A DNA stretch of 55,818 nucleotides, taken from contig JBARPX010000179.1 in NCBI GenBank assembly GCA_049643405.1, positions 1 through 55,818 of the forward strand, written 5' to 3'. This DNA comes from SM23-73-3 sp049643405. Lineage in GTDB: Bacteria > Zixibacteria > MSB-5A5 > SM1-73. A model generated the notes under the pieces. It had not been told where the DNA came from. It saw only the letters and a list, made by a program, of their open reading frames with translations, and made no database searches. The position numbers and the translations under genes are program-made. Shown piece by piece: positions 24,677 through 32,653 of this stretch. Positions within the stretch are counted from its first letter, which is position 1, and every line of letters begins with the position of its first letter.

Positions 24677-24734
24677 GAAGTTTAAAAGCCAGTTTCCAAA
24701 AAAGATGCGGGAGCTGGCTTTCGGATTTGAAAGG
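24654..24734 (+). promoter_or_regulatory. Riboswitch expression platform before tupA
   Basis: CTCCCGCAT in the aptamer core (24654-24662) is perfectly complementary to ATGCGGGAG (24705-24713). A second stem pairs AAAGCCAG (24685-24692) with CTGGCTTT (24714-24721); the two crossing pairings compete. CTTTC (24718-24722) can also pair with GAAAG (24729-24733), which covers the AAAGG ribosome site of tupA. These alternatives suggest translational control. The direction (on or off) cannot be decided by eye. Confidence 0.6.
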
Positions 24735-24741
24735 TGATGCT

Positions 24742-25557
24742 ATGAGGAAAATCTATGTGGTTTTAACTCTATGTTTTTCGCTGCTGGGCTCCTGCGGTGG
24801 AGGAGAAGAGGGTAAGCTCATCCTGGCCACGACCACCTCTGTCGAAGACTCCGGTCTACTGGAACATCTCTTGCCCGTATTCGAAACGGAAAATACCTGC
24901 AGAGTGAAAGTCATCGCCGTGGGGTCAGGACAGGCTATCAGATTAGCCAGGGATGGAAACGTAGATGTGATTTTGGTGCACGATCGAAAATCGGAAGAAG
25001 AATTTGTCAAAAAGGGCTACGGCGAAGAACGGATAGAAATTATGTACAACGACTTTGTGCTGGTCGGACCACAGGAGAATCCAGCAGGCATAAGAAACGA
25101 ACAAGAAATCGTCTCGGCCTTACGCAGGATAGATAGCCTGAAAAGCACTTTTGTCTCGCGGGCTGATGAATCGGGAACTCATAAGAAAGAGAAATCCCTG
25201 TGGGCTTCGGCGGAGCTTAGTCCAGAAGGCGGGTGGTACTTGCAGTCAGGGACCGGCATGGAGGCGAGTTTAAGGGTTGCAAATGAGAAACGAGGTTACT
25301 GCTTGACCGATCGAGCTACGTATCTGTCTCATCAGAAGGAACTGGACCTGACCATTCTCTTTGAGGGAGATAAGGCCCTCCTCAATCAATACAGCGTGAT
25401 TACGGTCTCTCCCAAGAAATACCCCGACGTTAATCATCGATTAGCTCAGAAGTTTATTTCCTTTTTGACCAGCGATAGGGGACAGATACTGATTGGGGAG
25501 TTCGGTAAGGAGAAGTTCGGTCAGCGGCTCTTCACACCCAATGCGAAAAGAGACTGA
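24742..25557 (+). CDS. tupA: Tungstate ABC transporter, substrate-binding lipoprotein
   Basis: The ATG at 24742 follows AAAGGTGAT and gives a lipoprotein signal with Cys18 in 'LLGSC'. The mature 254 residues match TupA: the oxyanion-binding 'ATTTSVEDSGLLEHLLP', 'VGSGQAIRLARDGNVDV', and 'YNDFVLVGP' are typical. TupA captures tungstate with very high affinity in the periplasm and delivers it to TupB. The motif TTTS distinguishes this group from the ModA molybdate-binding proteins. It is the first gene of tupABC and stands directly behind the Moco/Tuco riboswitch. Tungstate selectivity is family knowledge. Confidence 0.93.
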   Translation: MRKIYVVLTLCFSLLGSCGGGEEGKLILATTTSVEDSGLLEHLLPVFETENTCRVKVIAVGSGQAIRLARDGNVDVILVHDRKSEEEFVKKGYGEERIEIMYNDFVLVGPQENPAGIRNEQEIVSALRRIDSLKSTFVSRADESGTHKKEKSLWASAELSPEGGWYLQSGTGMEASLRVANEKRGYCLTDRATYLSHQKELDLTILFEGDKALLNQYSVITVSPKKYPDVNHRLAQKFISFLTSDRGQILIGEFGKEKFGQRLFTPNAKRD

Positions 25558-25560
25558 GAC

Positions 25561-26217
25561 ATGGATTTTCTAGGTCGGGAGATCCCGGAGATCGTTTGGC
25601 TTTCACTGAAGGTCTCTGGAAGTGCGGTCATACTCTCGTCCGTCTTCAGCCTGTATCTGGCTCTTTTGATCGAGCAGAGCGATTTTCCGGGGAAAAGACT
25701 GGTCTTGAGCTTGATCAACACCATGATGACCATACCGGCAGTGGCGATCGGGCTTTTGCTCTATCTCATCCTGATGCGCAAGGGACTCCTGGGAGGATCG
25801 GAGATTCTCTACACTCCCTATGCCATGATCCTGGCCCAGGCTATCCTGGCCACCCCGATCATAACCGGTTTGTCGTTGGTGGCTATAAGGAGGATAGATC
25901 CTTCCATTAGAGATACCGCCTTCTCCCTGGGAGCCAGCAGATTTCAGTGGAAGCTTCTGGCCCTGAAGGAGGCTCGATTTGCCTTAAGCGCTGCGGTCAT
26001 AACCGGTTTCGCCAGGGTCATCGGCGAGACCGGGATGACCATGATGGTGGGAGGTAACATAAAGGGAGCCACCAGGGTGATGACCACGGCCATTGCCCTG
26101 GAGACCATGAAGGGAGAGTTTGAGCTGGCCATAACCCTGGGAATTATCCTGGTCATTGTTGCGTTGGGAATAAATCTGATGCTGCATCTGGTTCAAGGCG
26201 CGGGAAAGAGAAGATGA
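25561..26217 (+). CDS. tupB: Tungstate ABC transporter, permease
   Basis: The 218-aa membrane protein has five or six spans and the permease EAA-type loop 'DTAFSLGASRFQWKLLALKE' with the alanine-glycine signature that docks on the ATPase. It resembles TupB more than ModB in length and in the segment 'TGFARVIGETGMTMMVGGNI'. Three bases separate it from tupA and it overlaps tupC by four bases (ATGA), so the three subunits are made together. Confidence 0.92.
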   Translation: MDFLGREIPEIVWLSLKVSGSAVILSSVFSLYLALLIEQSDFPGKRLVLSLINTMMTIPAVAIGLLLYLILMRKGLLGGSEILYTPYAMILAQAILATPIITGLSLVAIRRIDPSIRDTAFSLGASRFQWKLLALKEARFALSAAVITGFARVIGETGMTMMVGGNIKGATRVMTTAIALETMKGEFELAITLGIILVIVALGINLMLHLVQGAGKRR

Positions 26218-27293
26218 AAATAGTCGCTGAGGATATAGCTAAGATATATAATCAGAAAGAAGTATTAACTTCTGTCTCCCTGGAGATGGAGGAGGGGAAG
26301 ATCAACGTCATCCTGGGCCCTAATGGCTCTGGGAAGACCACTCTGCTCAAGATACTGAACTTATTGGAGAGACCTGATGCAGGCAGGCTCGTCTACGACG
26401 GAAAAGAATGCGGCCTGACCTCCAACGCAGGCAGGAGATTGGAGCTTTCTCGCCGGATGACCATGGTTATGCAGAATCCGACTATGTTCGACGGGACGGT
26501 TTTTCAGAACGTTGCTTATGGGCTCAAGGTGCGGGGTGAGAAGAAGAGGTTCATGAGACAAAAGGTGGAGTCTGCCTTAGACATGGTGAGGATGACACAA
26601 GCCAGGGAGAGGAACGCCCTGACCCTATCCGGCGGCGAAGCTCAACGGGTGGCTTTGGCCCGGGCATTGGTCTTGGATCCGGAGGTCATCTTCTTAGACG
26701 AGCCGACCAATAACTTGGATGCGATAAGCCTGCGGATAATCGAGGATTTGATCTTGAGACTTAAGGAGGAAAAAGATACCACGCTGGTTTTGACTACCCA
26801 TCTGCTCTCCAACGCTCGGAAATGGGGGGAGAGATTCTTTGTGCTGAGGGAGGGAAGGGTGATTCAAAAAGGTAGTAGGGAAGAGATATTCGAGCGCCCC
26901 ACCTCGGTCTTTTGGGCGAATTACATAGGCATGGAGAATTTCCTCTCCGGCAGGTTGATCAGGGAAAAGGAGCAGGTGAAGTTGGAGGTGGATGGAGTAA
27001 GACTTGACGTGGTATCCGACTCAGAAGGAGACGCGTATGCCTCCATTCCGCCCGAAGACATTCTAATCTCACTTATGCCTTTGAGTTCAAGCGCCCGGAA
27101 TTGCTTCAGAGGCAAAGTTGCCCGGATCGAAGAGGACGGCGCGATAGTGAGGGTGAAGGTGGATATCGGAATCCCCTTGACCAGCATTGTCACCAAAAGG
27201 TCCAAAGAGGAGATGAATTTAGCCGAGGGAAAGGAGATCTACGTGACCTTCAAGGCATCGGCCGTGCATGTATTTCAGACTGACGAGATCTAA
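26214..27293 (+). CDS. tupC: Tungstate ABC transporter, ATPase with TOBE domain
   Basis: The 359-aa protein drives uptake through TupB. It has Walker A 'GPNGSGKTT' (35-43), signature 'LSGGEAQRVALARAL', Walker B 'VIFLDEPTNNLD' and the switch histidine in 'LTTHLLSNARKW'. After about residue 240 it has a regulatory TOBE-like region ('FRGKVARIEEDGAIVRVKV' and the following beta-strands) of the kind that binds oxyanions and slows transport when cargo is abundant; such a domain is not present in every TupC. The gene is followed after 35 bases by moeA. Identification is secure from motifs and context. Confidence 0.93.
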   Translation: MKIVAEDIAKIYNQKEVLTSVSLEMEEGKINVILGPNGSGKTTLLKILNLLERPDAGRLVYDGKECGLTSNAGRRLELSRRMTMVMQNPTMFDGTVFQNVAYGLKVRGEKKRFMRQKVESALDMVRMTQARERNALTLSGGEAQRVALARALVLDPEVIFLDEPTNNLDAISLRIIEDLILRLKEEKDTTLVLTTHLLSNARKWGERFFVLREGRVIQKGSREEIFERPTSVFWANYIGMENFLSGRLIREKEQVKLEVDGVRLDVVSDSEGDAYASIPPEDILISLMPLSSSARNCFRGKVARIEEDGAIVRVKVDIGIPLTSIVTKRSKEEMNLAEGKEIYVTFKASAVHVFQTDEI

Positions 27294-27328
27294 AGTCCCC
27301 AACCTGTTTTCTCCGGAGGAGGTTTGAA

Positions 27329-28549
27329 TTGATCGCATTCGAAGAAGCCAGAAAAAAGATACTGAGAAGAACAAAGGTTCTCCCCACCCTTAAGAAGCAG
27401 ATACTGGATTCTTTAGATTATGTTTTGGCCGAGGATATCCGCTCGGGGATCAATATCCCTCCCTTTGACAACTCCGCCATGGATGGATTCGCAGTCAGAT
27501 TTGCAGACGCAAGAGAGGCCAGGAGGCGGCATCCGGTGAGCTTAAAGATCATCGACGATATTGCGGCAGGTAAGACCTCGCGAAAACAGGTCAAAAGGGG
27601 AGAAGCCATAAGGATAATGACCGGCGCACCCCTTCCCAGGGGAGCTGACAGTGTGGTGATGGTGGAGAACACGGCGGTCGAGGGAGACCGGGTAAAGATT
27701 TACGTGGCTGTCACAAAAGGGGAGAACGTACGATTAGCCGGCGAGGACATACGAAAAGGGGAGAGGGCTTTGAGGAAAGGAACCTTGATAAGACCCCAGG
27801 AGATGGGGATTCTGGCTTCTCTGGGGAAAAAGGAGATAAGGGTAATCAGAAGACCGAAGGTCGCCATAATCTCTACCGGGGACGAGCTGGTCTCCATCGA
27901 TCAACCGCTTGCGCCGGGCAAGATAAGAGATTCCAACAGGTATGCTCTGCATGGTCAGATTCTGAAGGCAGGCGGGGAGGTAGTTGATTTGGGCATAGTC
28001 CCGGACGACGAGACAAAGCTGATTAAGACGATAAAGAAGGCGGCTGACCAGGCCGATGTCGTCCTGACTACCGGCGGGGTATCGGTGGGCGACTACGATC
28101 TGGTAAAGGAAGTTCTGGCTAAGTTAGGACAAATCCACTTCTGGAGGGTGAACATAAAGCCGGGAAAGCCTCTCCTCTTTGGGTCCATTGAAGGCAAGCT
28201 GCTCTTTGGCCTGCCCGGAAATCCTGTCTCCTCCATGGTCGTGTTCGATCAGTTTGTGAGACCTTGTCTTTTGAAGATGGCTGGCCGCAAGAAGCTGTTC
28301 AGAAAAAAGGAAACTGTCATAATAAAGGAAAAGGCCGAAAAGAAAGAAGGCCGGAGAGAGTTCGTGAGAGGGAAGTTGAGTCTTGAGAAGGGGAAATACG
28401 TTGCTTATTTGACCGGCCCTCAAGGCTCCGGGATCTTGAAATCCATGTCCTTAGCGGATGGGCTGATCATCCTGCCTGAGGAGAAAGATGGAGTGAAGAA
28501 AGGAGACAGGGTCTCCTTTGAATCTTTCGATTACCCCGAAAGGGAGTGA
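27329..28549 (+). CDS. moeA: Molybdopterin molybdenumtransferase
   Basis: MoeA inserts molybdate or tungstate into adenylylated molybdopterin. The TTG start at 27329 follows GGAGGAGG by six bases. The 406-aa product has the N-terminal 'PPFDNSAMDGFAVR' motif, 'TGAPLPRGADSVVMVE', the MPT-binding 'VVLTTGGVSVGDYD' and the C-terminal 'FGLPGNPVSSMVVFDQFV'. It ends the operon that starts with moaA, so metal import, cofactor synthesis and metal insertion are linked. The first 37 residues align with the usual start, which supports the TTG. The next gene is the unrelated NACHT protein after 270 bases. Confidence 0.95.
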   Translation: MIAFEEARKKILRRTKVLPTLKKQILDSLDYVLAEDIRSGINIPPFDNSAMDGFAVRFADAREARRRHPVSLKIIDDIAAGKTSRKQVKRGEAIRIMTGAPLPRGADSVVMVENTAVEGDRVKIYVAVTKGENVRLAGEDIRKGERALRKGTLIRPQEMGILASLGKKEIRVIRRPKVAIISTGDELVSIDQPLAPGKIRDSNRYALHGQILKAGGEVVDLGIVPDDETKLIKTIKKAADQADVVLTTGGVSVGDYDLVKEVLAKLGQIHFWRVNIKPGKPLLFGSIEGKLLFGLPGNPVSSMVVFDQFVRPCLLKMAGRKKLFRKKETVIIKEKAEKKEGRREFVRGKLSLEKGKYVAYLTGPQGSGILKSMSLADGLIILPEEKDGVKKGDRVSFESFDYPERE

Positions 28550-28819
28550 GCCAAACGGCGTCCCCCTGAATTGTGCCCAACGGACAGACATGAAACGAAG
28601 AGTCCTTGTCGGACCAAGTATCACCGCTCCTCCACAGTAACAGATGCGAAAAGCGCTTGACTTCGGGCAGAGGAGTATGTAGATTCATGCAGTAAAGGAT
28701 GTTTTGACCCATTCCTAGGTCAAAGAGAGCACCAGCGTAACAGAGAATCTCAAGCATCACAGAGGGAATGGATTAGAGCATCTCGAATAGCCAAGCACCG
28801 GGTGAAAAAGGGGTTGAAT

Positions 28820-31800
28820 ATGAAACGAGAACAAAAGCTGAGGATGCTACAGAAACTGGACGAGAAAACTCTCACCGCACAAATCCTAATGCCCCTGTTC
28901 CAGAAGATGGGTTTCAAGAATGTGATGTACACTCACGGAGTTCTCGAGTACGGGAAAGACATCATCTGCATGGAGAAAACAAAGTTCGGGAAGGAAAAGT
29001 ACGTCGGAATCCAGGTCAAGAAGGGCGAGATCGACAAGAAGACGTCAGAAAAGGTGTTTATTCAGATAGCAGAGGGGCTGGGCGATCCGTTCCGAGATCT
29101 GTCAGACGACAACAAAGAGAAGCCCATAGATGAATTCATTGTCCTCTCTTCTGGAAAAATCGGACAGCATACACAGCAGAGCATTTCCAAGATCCTTAGG
29201 GCATTTCATGTGGATAAGCCCATTTCGTTCATCACAGGGGAGGAGTTGATCAGCCTGTTGGATGATTACATGCCCTCCGCGTTCTGGGACGGGTATGATT
29301 ATTTCAGCAAGTACTTCGACGCCATGAAAACCGATTTCGAGAAGATTAAAGACATCTCGGCCATCGGTCAGAAGGAACCCATACCACTGGAAAAGATCTA
29401 CGTTTCGCTCAGGGCAAGTGAAAAAACGAGGGAGCGCGAGATTCCGATCGAGAAAGAGGCAAAGATACTTGAGGAAAAACCATTGGAAGGGGAGAAGGAA
29501 TCGGATGAAAGACGACGAGAAAAGCTGATCGATAGGGAAAAGGTAGTTGATGCCGATAAGGCGGTCAAAGATCATAATAGACTGGTAGTTGTTGGAGCTC
29601 CGGGTTCCGGAAAGACGACTCTTCTGAAACATCTTGCCCTCAAGACCTGTAAGGAGAACCTGGAGAAGCAGGAGAGGACCTGCGTTCCCATACCGATCAC
29701 ACTGCTGCAATTCATGGAGAGTGGAAAAACACTCCGGGAATACATAGACGTGGTATTCGAAAACTATAAGTTCCCCAAAGCCAAGGACTGGGTCGAGAAA
29801 GACTTGAAAGACGGCAAATGCAGGCTGCTGCTTGATGGTTTTGATGAATTGGCAACGGAGCCGAGCCAGGAGAAGGTTGCGGTAGAAATCCAGAAGTTTC
29901 AAGAGAAGTACCGCAAAAGTCAGATTGTGGTTACGTCCAGAGTCGCGGGTTATCACGATGAACTCAAAGGTTTCACAAAGCTGGAGCTTATGGAGTTTGA
30001 CGACTCGCAGATAAAAAAGTTCATAGACAATTGGTTCGGGAAGACCGATCCGGACAAAGCAAGATTGATGTTCGATGCGATCAAAGGAAACGAGCAAATA
30101 AAAGCCCTGGCAAGAAACCCGCTCATGATTGCGATTGTCGCGGTAATCTACGAAGAGGACAGGAAACTGCCGCAGAAAAGAGCAGCTCTCTACGAACGCT
30201 GCGTTGAAGTACTTCTGAGCAGGTGGGACATACAGAAGAGGTTGAAGAATGTGTATAGCTCCGAGAAGAAAGAGTTCATCCTCAGAAAGCTGGCCTTCTA
30301 CGGACATATCAATAATAAGAGGATTCTCACTGAAAAAGAAATCGCGCAAGAGATGGTGAAGTACTTCCCTCAGGTCAAGTTGAAGGAAAAGGACGCCAAG
30401 CCTTTCCTCGACGAGATATGGCAAAGGAGCTATCTTCTCAGGCAAATATCCAGGGACAGCTACGATTTCCTTCATCTCTCTTTCCAGGAGTATTTCACAG
30501 CCTTGGAGTTGAAAGAGACGGCGGATGGGTTATCTGTGATTATCGAGCACCTGCCCGAACCCTGGTGGGAGGAGCCGATCCTCCTTTATGCAGGTATAAG
30601 CAGGGACGCAACTGCGCTTATTCGGACAATAGGGAAGAAAGTGCCTGAGGACACATTTTACAGCAACCTCATGCTTTTTGGAAAATGCGTGGCAGATGCA
30701 GACTTCACCGAACCGGCCTTGAGAGAGGAGATCGTCAAAAAACTCTGGGATCTTCACCAAGGCGCAGAATTTCGTCCTCTGCGGGAAAAAGCAATTGAGG
30801 TTCTCGGCCTGATTAAGCCGGATAATATTATAGATTCATTGACAAAGAACTTGGGGGCTAAAGAAAGTGAAGTTCGATGGAGTGCAGCATATGCGCTGGG
30901 AAGTATAGGGAGCGAGAAGGCCATCGAACCGCTGATTGAAGCCCTGACAAAGGATAAAGAAAGTTATGTTCGAGGGAGGGCAGCAGATGCGCTGGGAAGT
31001 ATCGGAAGCGAGAAGGCCATCGCCCCGCTAATTGAAGCCCTGGTTACTGATGAGGGCAGTTCTGTTCGATTGAGGGCAGCAGTCGCGCTGGGAAGTATAG
31101 GCAGCGAGAAGGCCATCGAACCGCTAATTGAAGCCCTGAGTACTGATGAAGATAAATATGTTAGATGGAGCGCAGCACATGTGCTGGGAAGTATAGGCGG
31201 CGAGAAGGCAATCGCCCCGCTAATTGAAGCCCTGAGTGCTGATGAAGATAGTGATGTTCGAAGCAGCGCAGCAGATGCTCTAGGAAGGACAGGAAGCCAG
31301 AAAGCGGTCGACCCGCTGATTGAAGCGCTGAGTACCGCTAAAGCTGCTCGTGTTCGAGACGGCGCAGCATTCGCGCTGAGGCATGTAGGAGGCGAGAAGG
31401 TCATCGAACTGCTGATTGAAGCCCTGAGAAAGGATAAAGAAAGTCATGTTCGAGCGGGCGCAGCAGATGCGCTGGGAAGTGTTGGAAGCGGGAAGGCAAT
31501 TGAGCCGCTAATTGAGGCCCTGACTGCGGATAAAGAAACTTATGTTCGGAGGAGAGCGGCATTTGCGCTGGGAAGCATAGGAAGCCAGAAGGCCATAGGG
31601 CCGCTGATCAAAACTCTGACCACGCACGAAGAAAGTCGTGTTCGAGGGAGAGCAGCAGAGGCGCTTGGAAGGATAGGCAGCGAGAAGGCCATCGCCCCGC
31701 TAATTGAAGCCCTGACTACGGATGAAGAAAGTCATGTTCGATCGAGCGCAGCATCTGCGCTGGGAAGTATAGGCAGCGAGAGGGCCATCACCCCGCTAAT

Positions 31801-32014
31801 CGAAGCCCTGAGTACTTCTGAAGAGAGTTTTGTTCGAGGGCACGCAGCAGATGCACTGGGAAGTATAGGAACTGAGAAGGCCATTCAGCCGCTGAAGAAG
31901 GCCCTGGGGGATAAAGGTGAGTGGTTGAGGGGGAAAGTGAAAGACGCGGCATTCGCTTCTCTCGAGAAAATCTGCAGGCGGCACAAGATAAGAATTCCTC
32001 TTGAGCAAACCTAA
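28820..32014 (+). CDS. Mrr-like nuclease - NACHT NTPase - HEAT-repeat protein, candidate antiphage STAND
   Basis: With the ATG at 28820 (GGGG upstream; a GTG at 28802 is an alternative) the protein has 1064 residues. Residues 10-150 resemble a PD-(D/E)xK nuclease: Asp47 in 'EYGKDIICM' and the Gln65-x-Lys67 pair in 'YVGIQVKKG' match the catalytic pattern of Mrr-like enzymes. Residues about 250-560 are a NACHT-type P-loop NTPase with Walker A 'GAPGSGKTT' (259-267), Walker B 'RLLLDGFDELA' (about 335) and 'VTSRVAGY'. The C-terminus is 11 near-identical 32-residue HEAT repeats (682-1033). Bacterial NACHT proteins have been shown to defend against phages, with the N-terminus as effector and the C-terminus as sensor. 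That role is inferred here; phage tests are needed to confirm it. Confidence 0.88.
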   Translation: MKREQKLRMLQKLDEKTLTAQILMPLFQKMGFKNVMYTHGVLEYGKDIICMEKTKFGKEKYVGIQVKKGEIDKKTSEKVFIQIAEGLGDPFRDLSDDNKEKPIDEFIVLSSGKIGQHTQQSISKILRAFHVDKPISFITGEELISLLDDYMPSAFWDGYDYFSKYFDAMKTDFEKIKDISAIGQKEPIPLEKIYVSLRASEKTREREIPIEKEAKILEEKPLEGEKESDERRREKLIDREKVVDADKAVKDHNRLVVVGAPGSGKTTLLKHLALKTCKENLEKQERTCVPIPITLLQFMESGKTLREYIDVVFENYKFPKAKDWVEKDLKDGKCRLLLDGFDELATEPSQEKVAVEIQKFQEKYRKSQIVVTSRVAGYHDELKGFTKLELMEFDDSQIKKFIDNWFGKTDPDKARLMFDAIKGNEQIKALARNPLMIAIVAVIYEEDRKLPQKRAALYERCVEVLLSRWDIQKRLKNVYSSEKKEFILRKLAFYGHINNKRILTEKEIAQEMVKYFPQVKLKEKDAKPFLDEIWQRSYLLRQISRDSYDFLHLSFQEYFTALELKETADGLSVIIEHLPEPWWEEPILLYAGISRDATALIRTIGKKVPEDTFYSNLMLFGKCVADADFTEPALREEIVKKLWDLHQGAEFRPLREKAIEVLGLIKPDNIIDSLTKNLGAKESEVRWSAAYALGSIGSEKAIEPLIEALTKDKESYVRGRAADALGSIGSEKAIAPLIEALVTDEGSSVRLRAAVALGSIGSEKAIEPLIEALSTDEDKYVRWSAAHVLGSIGGEKAIAPLIEALSADEDSDVRSSAADALGRTGSQKAVDPLIEALSTAKAARVRDGAAFALRHVGGEKVIELLIEALRKDKESHVRAGAADALGSVGSGKAIEPLIEALTADKETYVRRRAAFALGSIGSQKAIGPLIKTLTTHEESRVRGRAAEALGRIGSEKAIAPLIEALTTDEESHVRSSAASALGSIGSERAITPLIEALSTSEESFVRGHAADALGSIGTEKAIQPLKKALGDKGEWLRGKVKDAAFASLEKICRRHKIRIPLEQT
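30863..31918 (+). repeat. Eleven 96-bp tandem HEAT-coding repeats
   Basis: Units of exactly 96 bp repeat the frame 'VRxxAAxALGxxGxxKAI' and 'PLIEAL'. Runs such as GAGAAGGCCATCG and CCGCTAATTGAAGCCCTGA recur base for base. The differences gather at the residues just before and after VR and at the residue after KAI; units 5, 6 and 8 are the most divergent. The array is followed by a degenerate capping helix. Confidence 0.9.
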
Positions 32015-32040
32015 GACCTGACTTGCCCACGATAAACTAT

Positions 32041-32350
32041 CAGTTTTCCTGTCTCCACAGGGGAGGGGAATAAACCCCGTAGGCGGGGCTCTCAGCCCCG
32101 CGCAAATTCGGCGGGCAAGATGCCCGCCCTACGATTATGAGGAGGTCGGTCATTGCGAGCGAAGCGAAGCAATCTCCTCCTGGTGCAAATAGGCTAGGGA
32201 TTGCTTCGTCCCCTGCGGGTCCTCGCAATGACGTAGCAGTTTTCCTCTCCCCTTGGGCGTGACGATTAACCCCGGTAGGCGGGGCTTCTAGCCCCGCGCA
32301 AATTCGGCGGGCAAGATGCCCCCAGATGCCCTACGGGCCTGTAGGGGGAC
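32041..32350. repeat. Direct-repeat island with GC-rich hairpins
   Basis: CAGTTTTCCT occurs at 32041 and 32237, and a 32-base core beginning AGCCCCGCGCAAATTCGG is identical at 32094-32125 and 32290-32321, so a block of about 196 bp is duplicated. The core forms GGCGGGCA-AGA-TGCCCGCC in the first copy; in the second its right arm is interrupted by another hairpin-bearing stretch ending near 32350. The gap 32015-32653 contains no gene that I can support. Confidence 0.7.
32149..32232. repeat. REP-like dispersed repeat, copy 2
   Basis: GTCATTGCGAG (32149) and CTCGCAATGAC (ending 32232) are the same end sequences as at 2250-2361, with the internal pair GAAGCAATCTC and GGGATTGCTTC. The arms lack the hairpins present in copy 1. 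Confidence 0.75.
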
Positions 32351-32653
32351 CGTATGTTCGCCCTACCGGAGACACGACCGGAGCGCACAAGCTTATCGGA
32401 GCGAAGCGTCCTGACGGTCGTCCCCAGACGGGCTCGTATGGGCGTCCGGCCGGAGATCGCGCCTCGCGAGACTTCTGCCATTCTCAAAGCCGCATCACCC
32501 CCGCCTGGTCGGGGTTTTCGCCCAGCTACAACAAGGTGATGCACTCCTTGTGGCTATTTTACAAAAAGGTCGGATAGATCTTGCGATCCTACCCGACCTA
32601 AAGAGTTCCAAGAGAGATAAGAGTGCGATGTTTGTCTTGGCCTGATGGGGCAA

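Noticed and set aside
29102..30475. 457-codon antisense frame inside the NACHT gene
   Set aside because: Mirror of the biased codon use of the sense gene; its translation has no domain, and the sense strand has nuclease, Walker and HEAT motifs.
30863..31918. CRISPR-like or satellite array
   Set aside because: Units are contiguous, 96 bp, in frame, and encode HEAT helices; no spacers. I found no CRISPR array elsewhere in the window.
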